This document shows, piece by piece, positions 48,701 to 60,700 of a stretch of DNA of 64,000 nt (positions are counted from its first letter, which is position 1; each line of letters starts with the position of its first letter). The notes below the pieces were generated by a model. It ran no database searches, was not told the DNA's origin, and saw only the letters and a list, made by a program, of their open reading frames with translations. The DNA comes from Liolophura sinensis (Eukaryota; Mollusca; Polyplacophora; Chitonida; Chitonidae), in the NCBI RefSeq assembly GCF_032854445.1, contig NC_088295.1:12077385-12141384 (forward strand), in the 5' to 3' direction. Made by a program: the position numbers and the translations under genes.

Positions 48701-51700
48701 AAGACAAAGAGAAAAAAATTCAATAATAGAGGCTTTCCAACATGAGAATATTTACATGTACAGCAGTGGTACAAAAAGGCCATGTACATTTTATATTTTC
48801 AGTATACATGTATATCCTGTTCACAGGTTCACAAAAGTTCATAGAAATACAGACAAAAGCCCCAGCATACATATCTGAGCCTTACATGTACGTCTGTTGG
48901 CATGTTATCTTTGGGTTTTATGCCCCGAGTCTTTTGTCATCACTCATGGGTATTGTTCCAAGTATACATAATCTAGATGTACCTGTGTATGTAGGCTTAT
49001 GAAATGCCTTGATGTATTTCAACTACAGGGTACAAACATGAGGTGTTTTTGCAAATATACCTTTATGGTGTCATTTTGTTCCAATATTGGCACCAACTTA
49101 TTCTGCACCACTGATTTTTAGCCAACAGAAAAATGACATGTCCATTAAGCTTTGTGAAGTGCTAGATAAAGTTTTATTAAAAAAAACAATTAATTTTTGC
49201 TATTGGCTGATTTCTGGATCATATTATTGACAGCAATATGAAATATGTACGTGTTTAGAACAACATATATGATTTTCTGGACATGTTTTTTTTTATACAT
49301 GTCTGTTGATTGCATTGGCCCAGTTGTATATATATTCAGTATGAAAAGTGTAGACATGTCATGTTTTTCGCTATGTAACATATGGGTTGGGTTGTCACTG
49401 ACTTGAATTTTTTGTTGACCTGTTTCAGATGAAACATGTCTATAACCATTGCCCCAGGTCAAAATATCAGATTAATTACTTGCAGTTCTGTATAGTGAAT
49501 CTGTCACACATCATATAGAAATGTGATGGGGGCAGAGAGAATTGTTCCTGGGGCTGCAGTCACTGCAGGAGAATGTGTTCTGTGAGTGGTGAACGTGTCT
49601 GTGAGTGGTGAACATGTAGCCGGGCACCCTTTTCTGCTGATCAATCAGGGATATTGATATGGCAGCGAGGGCGGGCTGTGTGGACCACAGGCTTTGGAGT
49701 GCTGATTTTCCTCACATTACCTGCAGATCCTTGTCACTGTATCATGTTCAGGCTGTCATGCAATTGTGTATACACAACAATTGCCAACAAATACGACTCT
49801 GTCTCTGCGGGCTCTCTAGTTCTCCCATGTGAAAACAGTGTATCCTGAAGGGAATGCTAAGGTGTTATCAGCTTTGTACATGAAAAGCTGTGGTCTCAAT
49901 AGAAAACTCTCTGGTGAGCTTCTGTGAGCACATGTGCAGGATAATGAAATACATTGTACATGTATGGGTACATTCAGCTTGAAACCACATATTAATATAC
50001 AGTACACATCACATTCATGTACATCTATACAGTAAAATAAAATAGAACAAAATGTCTTCATATTGGAGTTGTAATTTAACCTCTAAATGTAAGTGTATGT
50101 TAAGCTTTGTGCAGGCAGAACAGTGATGAAATAGGTGCATGCAATTAAATATATATCATGAATGAATCAGCCATTACAGTTTGTACTTGCTGCAGGTAAA
50201 ATAATCTGTACTGGTAACAGTATTCTGCATATGTTCAAATTAAGGTGAATATTGCTGACACTCTCATTTTGCAGTCCTCTTTAATCAGAATGCAAGACAC
50301 AAGAGAAATGTACACAGTTATCACAATTCAGAGAAAATTCTAGGCGTGCGATTAGTCAGTCTGCCTTGGATAAGCTACTGTATTTGCTGACTATTGTTGG
50401 GTATCCTTTCTGTACACCTACAGAGCCAAGAAAGGACGTGCCAGTCAATAGTAACACTCGTCTGTATACCTACAAAGATAGGCATGTAGGTGCCAGCAGA
50501 TAGCTACGCGGGTAGACAATGTACTAGTCGGTAACTTTTCTTGCCTTCATTTTCAAAAAAGTACTAGTCATTCAGCAGCTAACAACACATGAAAAAAAAC
50601 TTCTCATAATATCTTTTTGAAACAAGTAAATTGCACACCATTACAAATTGAATTGGAAATGACTAAGTATGAATTCATCTAAGGCAGGTATTTGTATGTC
50701 AGCTCAGCTAAGGCCCCTGTTGGGCCTTGTGCTCTTCCCATCGTGTAAGCTGTGATGTTGGACTTGGCATGCTGTCGGTGACATCCGTGAAAACACGACG
50801 AGTGTTGGTTAAAGTACTGGTATTAATTCTAGCATTCTAGCATCTAATGCTCTTCATTGTGACAAATTTGTCATACCAGCATGTTGGGTATATAATTTGT
50901 CTTGAAGATCACTTGCACATCGGTCTCATGAAAATATTGATCAGGCCTTATACCCATGCATCTCGCTGATATAGCTTATAGAATACACATGTGCATAAGA
51001 AAATGTTTATGTCCCCAGACCACTTGTCTTCTACACTGAGATGTTATGATGTCACTGTCATTGTCATTTTTACTTCATACATGCATGTTTACTTGATACA
51101 TTCATATGTGTATTCTGGAAGTATTACGGACTTGGTTACTATCACCCTGGGGGCCTTCGTGGCTCAGGTGGTTAATGTGCTAGCGCAGTGTAATGACCAG
51201 GAGTCTCTCACCAATGCAGTCGCTGTGAGTTGAAGTCCTGCTCATGCTGGCTTCCTCTCTGGTCGTAAGTGGGAGGGTCTTCAGCAACCTGTGGATGGTC
51301 GTGAGTTTCCTCCGGTTTCCACCCACCATAAAGCTGGTCGCCGTCGTATAAGTGAAATATTCTTGAGTATGGCGTAAAACACCAATCAAAATAAAATACT
51401 ATCACCTCAAACATCTCAAGGGGTATAAATAACCAAGCCTAGTACATATACATGAAGACCTGGGAATTGATATTAATCGTGTTTAAAGGAGAAGAAAACT
51501 AAATATCAAACAAATACCATTGAAAAGAGTATGCATTTTCTTGCAGGTGCATGCCACAAAACAAATTCTATTATGTACCTCAAGTTGATAAAGTATAAAG
51601 AAAGTCAGCATCAAAATCTGTTGTGGGCGACTCCATTTTGCCTTAGAACTAGTCCTAAGTCTTCTGTGTTAGGAGGAGAATTGCCGTTGGAAACCGCCGA

Positions 51701-54700
51701 AGTGCAGTTCCTACATTTCCGGTAGAGCTCTTCTTCCCAAAAGGTAGCGAACAGTACAGTTCGTTTTTAACTTGACGATCAGGAAACCGGAATGTTGGAT
51801 GTGGGTTCCCAGTTTACACGAACAAGCCGCCAGTTTTAACCACTCGCACCGGCTGAGAGGCAACACACCCCAGCATAAATTGCAGGGTGTTAAAGCTGGA
51901 GGATGCGATGGACTCAGGGATTTATGCCAGCTTTGCTGCTTTCAGGCTTTACATGTATGGAGAGGAAAAATTGCAAAATTATGCTGCTGGCACCTCCAGA
52001 AAAAATGTGCTCTTTTCAGCCTATGGTGTCATAATTTTATGTTTTCTTCTCCTTTAAGTGTCAAGAGGTTCATGTCAATGTTATTAAATGAAGAGTGGTG
52101 CCTGTGCAAGTAATTAGACATGTCAACATGTACTGTATATACCAGCTTTAATTGTTCATAAATACACTATGGGTGGCAGGTGTGTTGTATATATTGAAGA
52201 AAAGGATGCCAGTAGCTTCCTGGTTTGAAGCAAACATTTAAGGGAAAGAAAATTGATTTCAAAGAACAGCAATTTGGTTTTCATGATGTTTCCAATTTTG
52301 AATTCCTCAGCTGAGTATCAAATTATACATTGCTATCATCCATAGTTGAATCTTCACTAATGGTGTCATTCATTTATATTTCAGATAAACCCCCTCAGTT
52401 TTTTTCTGAGTTACCTTCTGTGAATGAGCCAGGGATACAGAGTAACTCTCGGCCACTGCAGTGCGGGGCTCAGAGCACCCCTCAACCCCTGTATTCCTGG
52501 CTGAAGGATGGCGTGTACCTGGAGCCAGTCAATAACACCTTCAGCACCCTCCGCCTGATCAACATTAACATCAATACCTCGGGCTTCTACCAATGTGTAG
52601 CCAGCAACTATTTAGGGGCCATCATCAGTCCCCGCTTCCTCTTCCAGGTTGCCTGTAAGTCACATTTACATTTCTGTAGACAAAATAATGAGCCAAAGTC
52701 AAACTTTAGTTGCATTGATACATTATTTCAGGAGTGAACCATGATCCTTGTACAGACCTGGTCATCTTAAGTGGTTGATAAAATTGGTGTGGTGATTTGC
52801 ACAGTCTAATGTTGGTCAAAGACAACTTGTCTATCATCAGTATGACATGCATATTTGTATGTCACTCATAGTAATGCTCACCAGTAACTTACCAAAGGTC
52901 AGTGGTTCCCTCCAGGCACATTGGTTTTCTCAACCCATAAAATTGACCGCCGTTGTGAAAGAGATACTTTAATTCGTCCAATTTTTGTGACATTTGGCCT
53001 GCTCTTCTTAGCCAGTATACATGTAATTGTAGTTGGAATGTGACTCCCTTTTCAGCTTATGGTTAGTACATCTGATGAACAACATATTCATGTCTTCACT
53101 TTTCAAAAAAACTAGGAGAGAAATGTAGGCTTTCCTATAAGAACGATTAATATCTGTTCTACAAATTAGAATAATTAGGGTAAATTCTTCAGAATGACAA
53201 TCAAGTTAATCAAATGATACACTATTTTGTATATGAACTGGGAGATCACGAACAAAAATTCATTTATGTGTAGTGTATACCATAAAACCCCTTATTAGCA
53301 TGACTGGTAACAAAGTTTAACGGTATAAGTTGTAATATATGAATCTAGTTATTTACATATAGCTTTTACAGTAATATGGGTAACATGTGTAACTTTTTGT
53401 GAGATATTTAATACCCTTACATATGTATATTGGGTCCAGAACTGAACCCTGTGAAGCAAAACAAATATTATAGGATATGTGTCTCAGACTGTTGGTTTAT
53501 TTACAGACATGAAGCCATTTACCAGTACCAGTGCAATACCTATATCTGTGGAAGCAGGTTTTGCCACAATTTTAAAACTGCCTCCAATAGACAGTTACCC
53601 TGAACCTGTTGTACATTGGAAGGACAGGGCTGGTTTAATAAACCATGATGGTTTGAAGCATTATGTGACATTGGACAATAATTTAGTGTTGCTGGCTGTG
53701 GATTCTTCTGACAATGGGAAGGTGTATTCAGCAGAAATCAACAATGGATATGTAGGCAACATCAGTGGCAGTCCTGACTATAATCTACAAGTCACAAGTA
53801 AGAGGCTTTTTTTTATTCACATATACAGATGCCTTGTTCAAATTAGTATAAACTCTCTTCGGAGACAGAGCAAATCCTGTTGACTGTTGACTTGCCTGCG
53901 TATAAAACAACCTGACCAATTTTAGTGCAGTATGCCAAATGGTGCAATCGCATTTGTGTAGGTGTCGCTTTTGTTGCAGTTAGACATCTTCATCTTGTGT
54001 GCTGGTAGGGCTAGTTTGCAAGTATGGATTTGCTGAGTGATGTTGGAGGAGCATATACTAATTGTGCAGTGAAGCGTGTGCTTGTGTATTACATTCGTGA
54101 ATTGTCAGTATAATCCCCTGACCATCACTGATGCTCTCCTGCGGCGCTCAATAACAACTACCGGTACATCACTTTAGGAGCGAAACTTTAGGTCACTTAC
54201 CGTATAGCCATAATGTATTGATATCTGGCATTGTCCTACAAAGACTACATACTATAATTCCCTTATGTAACTGGAACACTTTTTACCCAGCATTTTCTAG
54301 CCCTGGAAGCCCTGTGCCAGTTACATTGATACATGAATTCTCCATCAAGTTCTTGCACTGTGAATAACAGGCTGCTGAACTGTGTAAAATTTCAAACAAT
54401 CATGTCTGCCACCGCTGGTGAAACAACAACAACAAAATGTACATCTACAAGATGAGGCAGGCAATGTTTATTACGATGGGCTCCTTTCAGGCCATGATGT
54501 GGCAGGATACATTGAAAACACTTGTGGTGCCATCCAAAACAATAACCCGGCAAGCCAGATAATTGGTCAGAGGAAGCAGTCATAGATGCACATACCACGA
54601 TACAGGAGGTGAATTATTCCTTGGTTTGCCCACTGAGGCTTTATGGCTTTCACACCTCTATAGCTAATCCCACTGGATAATAACCATCTCGAAAAAAGAG

Positions 54701-57700
54701 AGCTAAATCCTCTAAATTTCAGAACAACATATATGGGTACCGTACAAGGTTCTGGAATTTATCTTGTTAGTTATGTGTGTGCCTCTTACATATATGAATA
54801 CAGTAGGTGTGTTACAAGTTTACTTGAGTCCATTTGCCACTGCGATGAAGAAGTTCATTATGAATACATATACATATTTACACTACATGTATGTATCTAA
54901 TTACTGTTGTCTTCTTATTTATTCATGTGAGTTTCACAAAATCTCTCCATACTGGAAATATTTAAAGAGAGCTGTTGTTCAGTTTCCATATCTGTTTCTG
55001 GAAGTGTCCCAAGCTTTGAAATAGTCACTCACCATCGACATTGGCAGATGAATGTACCAGTACTTACATCAGATGAATGTACCAGTACTTACATCAGATG
55101 AATGTACCAGTACTTACATCAGATGAATGTATCAGTACTTACATCAGATGAATGTACCAGTACTTACATCAGATGAATGTACCAGTACTTACATCAGATG
55201 TATGTATCAGTACTTACATCAGATGAATGTACCAGTACTTACATCAGATGAATGTATCAGTACTTGCATCAGATGAATGTATCAGTACTTACATCAGATG
55301 AATGTATCAGTACTTGCATCAGATGAATGTACCAGTACTTACATCAGATGAATGTACCAGTACTTACATCAGATGAATGTATCAGTACTTACATCAGATG
55401 AATGTATCAGTACTTACATCAGATGAATGTATCAGTACTTACATCAGATGAATGTACCAGTACTTACATCAGATGAATGTATCAGTACTTACATCAGATG
55501 TATGTATCAGTACTTACATCAGATGAATGTACCAGTACTTACATCAGATGAATGTATCAGTACTTACATCAGATGTATGTATCAGTACTTACATCAGATG
55601 AATGTACCAGTACTTACATCAGATGAATGTACCAGTACTTACATCAGATGAATGTATCAGTACTTGCATCAGATGAATGTATCAGTACTTACATCAGATG
55701 AATGTATCAGTACTTGCATCAGATGAATGTATCAGTACTTACATCAGATGAATGTACCAGTACTTGCATCAGATGAATGTATCAGTACTTACATCAGATG
55801 AATGTATCAGTACCTACATCAGATGAATGTATCAGTACTTACATGTACTTATTCACAGCATGAAGTCATGTTGATTTTAGGCGTGGTAAGCTTCCTTATC
55901 CTCCACTCCTGCTTGATAACAGATTTTTGTTAATTCCGTGTATAAATGTGAGATGAATCTCAATGAGATTGCCTACTTGGACATGTATGAAAGTGTTTTG
56001 CTGTAAATCACCTGTAGATACATTTATAAAAGTGGGAGTTTATATTTGTTTGTTTTCAGATTTAGGGGGCGGAACAAGTCGCGTCCCACTGTCATTTGTG
56101 GTTCGGCCCCAAAATACAGAGTCTGTAGAGCAGGCCCAGTCTGCTTCCCTTGAATGTGTCCCTAATGCTAGGTATGTTAATGTGGGAGATTAGCATTTGG
56201 CAGCTTTTTGCTGTTGTGTATGTGTAAAGAATGTCCATTGTTTCCTAGAAACCTTAGGTTGACTTTAAATGTTTTTTTCTTCTGCAGCAGTCTTCAAAGT
56301 TAAGCAGTTTATTTATATGTGGCTAAAGATGATTCAGATTACAAGGCCGTATGTTCTTGTCTGGAATAACATAATTAATACACTGTGCTGAAAAAAAGGG
56401 ATTTATATGGTACACTCTAATCATATAGATTCTTGAAGCTTTCGGGTCAAGAGTAGCTGTTCTATGCCCATATCATACGTGTATTGTGTACAGTTTTGGC
56501 TTAATTTTTTGCTTTGAACACATTGATGATTCATCTACAGAACACTGTTATTGATACTTTTAAAACTTTATATCACCAGACCTATAACTGCTGTGGGAAT
56601 ACAGTGGTATAAGAAGGAGAATCAAGGGCAGCCTTTGCTAAGTGATGGGGTGAAGTACATTATCAGTGAGTCTGGCCGGAGACTGACCTTCAAGACTGTG
56701 TCATCTGCAGACTCTGGGGAGTATCAGTGTGAGGCCTCCATGGTCAGCGCTGGCAATGTGGAAAAAATCACTGCCTCTGCTAACCTTACCGTTCTCTGTA
56801 AGTGGCCACATCCATTTCTACAGTATTCTCATCTTGTTTCAATTTTTAAATGTTTGTTTGATGGATAATCACTATTAAAAGTATTGATCAAGTATTTCAT
56901 CAGATAACAAAAATAGTAGCTGTTGCTGTCTATGACTCTTAAATTGTTAAAGTTACATGTGTCAACTCTAATTATTAAAATATTTTAATTTGTGGCACAG
57001 ATAAACCTGACTTCCATCAGTGTAAGTGAAGCATTCTAGAGTATGGTGTTAAACAGTGATAAAGTAAATACAAGAAATTATTATCACCTTGTAATGATGG
57101 TCTTGCAAAAGTGTTGACATACATGTAGTTTTTGCGCTGGTCGTTCCAGTTGTCAGTTTGGGCAACATTTACCCAGAGCTGTTTCCTGTCTTAAAACTTG
57201 CTACTCCCGTTTGCTCATGTTGTGTTCATGTTTCCTTCACCTATAAGAGGCATTATATAAGAGAAATTTTTATGGTGCTTAGACAGCAGTTAAATAAATA
57301 AATCTGTGTTGGGCCTGTAGCTCCTCCCAGTTTTGTGCCTGGTGTGTCACACCAGAAGATGGCGAGGGACTTCAGCGAGACGGTGGAGATACCCTGCGAT
57401 GCGATAGGACTACCTACTCCTAATATTACATGGTACTTCAACACCAAGAAGATATCAACACTAGACAGTACACGGTAAGTGATTTCCTGAAATGTACACA
57501 CAAATGGTTTCTATGAATGGGATTCTTGGATTATTGTCTGGACAGGATTTTTATGTAGATGTACTCCATGTGCCTTCCTATATGGGTATATTGTGCTGCT
57601 GTAAATAAAGCAATGTGTTCATCATTTTGTTTACTATGCAGGCATAGTGTGTCAGAAAACGGACAGCTGACTATAAACAGTGTGGAGTTGACAGATGCAG

Positions 57701-60700
57701 GAGTATACCAGTGCTTTGCTACAAACAATGTGAATACTATATCAGAGGTGTTCTCATCCACATGGCTTGTGGTACACAGTGAGTGTAGTTCCCTATTGTT
57801 GTTTTACTTTGTATCTCTAAACTTGGAAAATGACTAATTTTACAGTATATGACGGATGATACTGTCATGGAAGTGAGGAATTGGTTTTCTGCAACCATTT
57901 AATTCCGGCACAGATAGGTTAAAATTTTTTATTTTATTATTAGGCGTACATATGGTAAATAACCTGACATGAAATTTCATTCATGACTCAGTTGCTCGTT
58001 TTGCACGATCCTTATTGGTGTATTGGTCTTAAAAAGGTGTTTTTAGGTTTGTGTGGAAGGTAGGATTAGGTAGGATCCTAATGAAAAAATACAGCACCAA
58101 CACAACATTTGGTTGAACTGTTAGGTAACCTATGTATTATACAGTACATCAGTATACATAGATTCTGTTTGATGTCTTACTTTGTGTAGGCTCTCCACCT
58201 ATCCTGGAAGTTGGACCACAGAACATGACGGCCATTGAGGATGCAGATTTACGTCTTCCTTGTCAGAGCATAGGTGCTCCACGACCCACAATCACGTGGG
58301 TCAGGGGTTAGTGTTATAAGCTTGTTTTTGATCTGCACCCTTTGGGATTTTATGAAAAGAAGCTTTGTGGGGCTTATGTCCAAGCAGTGACAGATAATTT
58401 ATGGCAACTATGAACTGGGCCAATTCTTTCAATGTCTTTTTAGTTTGTGCCAGCTAATTTGTAAAGAGAGTATCTCTCTTAGCTTTTTTCATTTAACTTG
58501 TACCACATATGTACAAATTTATGTCCATTTAAGGGACTACACTGATTTTAAATGATCTTGAACAAGTTTTTTCAAAGTCATTAGACCTATTTTACCATTA
58601 CCCTGCAAATTAACACAATTTCTCCTGCCACTATGCTTTTGGCCAAGGGCTGGTTTTGTGCATTGCTGGTTTTTTTTTTTATGTATGGCTGTTTGATTGC
58701 AGATGGTGGCAGTGGGAAGGAAAATATCACTAGTGATGGTCGCTTTGAGATTTTTGAGTCTGGAGAATTGCTGATAGCCCGAGCATTGCCGCAGGACACT
58801 GGAATGTACACTTGTAATGCAACGAACAGCATGGGGCATGTCTCTGCCAGTGCTTTTGTGAAAGTATTGGGTAAGTGTACATGTGGGCTCATTTGCTACT
58901 CTTGCTTCATAGCTCGCCAAGTTTTGATACCTTGAAGGAGAGAGGCAATTTTGTACTGTTTTAAGTGGACAAAGTTTTTTAACCAACAGATTTACATTTC
59001 ATGTGGTTGAAGATATGTTCAGGTCTTTATACATGTAAGGCGTGATAACTGAGTGAAAAATAAAAAAAAGTCTTTATAGTACAAAAGACCAGTATTTCAT
59101 CCATGGAACTACATTGTAGTTAACATTTACCAAATTGTATCTTACAGTAAAAACGCAAATAACGGAGCCTCCACAGAACAAACGTGTATGGAAGGGGTCG
59201 TCAACTGTGTTTCACTGCCGTGTGTCTCAAGATGAGACCGTACAGGTGACCTGGCGCTGGTTCCACATTGTTGGCGGCACAGAGAGACAGCTGGCAACCA
59301 CAGGGGACGAACACCATATATCTACAGTCAGAAACATAGACAAGGGCATATACAGGTGTAAAATCACCTCAGCTGGCGGCAACTTCACTTTAGAAGCTAG
59401 GCTAGATGTTATTGGTGAGTGGGCTTCTGAGAAGCATGAAATTAGTTTCCTCATTCTTACATTGACTTGTAGACTTGAAGAGTTATTTTATTATTTACCT
59501 GTTAACTGTGATTATTGTGGCAGTCATTCAGATCAGATGTGTAAGTTGTTTTGTTTTTATTCCACCATGTTAACAAAAACATTAGAAATGTTATATGTGA
59601 AACTGTTTTATTTGGTTATGTTGTAGAGTTGCCATTCAAACCAATCATCACAGATGTAAGGCTGTCTTCAGGTGAGAGGCCCCGCAGCGTGGTACTCACC
59701 TGGACTGCACCCTTTGATGGTAACGATCCCATCCAGACATACAAGATACAGTACAGAATTGTCACAGGTGAGAATTTGTTTGTCCATATAAATTTGTATA
59801 TACACTCTGTTTGTGATAGGGTGTGTAGGGTCATCTTTAAAAAATTCTTTGTTGGGGGTTTCATAACCCTACCAAGAAAAAGAGTCAGTGGTGAAGGTTT
59901 TTCCTGTTGTTAGGATATGGTTTTTAAATAAATTAACTTCGAGAGAAAACTAAAAAAGATGAATTCCATCTGCAGCCAAATAAAAACTTTTTTGGAGGGT
60001 TGGTTGGGTAACCCCCAACAAACATTTTTTAATGATGGCCCATTTAGTTTTTCATTTTCCAGAATTTGTCTTGAACTTGTTAAAGCATTCAGATTTTATG
60101 CACATGTTCGTATACTTATTCTTATGGTTGTAACGTCAAAAAGTTTTTGTAAAGTAGCATTTTTTTATTTTTTTTTTTATTTTTAGCTTATAAATAGAAT
60201 GTTTCAAAACCTTTGCTATACAGGTACTGATCCCCTACCACCAAATGATGGCTGGTTGAATCTACCAGACAACATTGCTGCGACAGAGCGGACCCACACA
60301 GTCACTGGACTGCGCCCTGCTCAGAGATACCAGTTTCGCATGTCAGCTGTGAACGGGGTTGGAGAAGGAGAGGCCAGTCTGGCTAAGCCTGATACGCCCA
60401 TTATGTTACCCCAGGAACGTGAGTGTGCTATAAATTTCTTGAATCACTGTGACACATCCAGAATACACATCAACAATGTTATCAATAAAAACCGAAGCAG
60501 TTATTATTTTTCAGGAATCTGTTTGTACTTTGGTTGAAATAAACAAGCTATACAATAGTGAATAACAATACAGTGTAGGCCAATAATTACTTAAAATGAT
60601 TTCTATTTTTTTTTTTCATTTTTTAACATTTTAACTGTAGAAGTGAATGTCACTGGAAAGTGGTTTTAGTAACTGTTTTATTATATTACATGATGCCTTT

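Noticed and set aside
51772-52113. 113-codon plus-strand ORF in Sidekick intron 1
   Set aside because: It lies inside the MITE, crosses its right end, and has no domain or splice context linking it to Sidekick.
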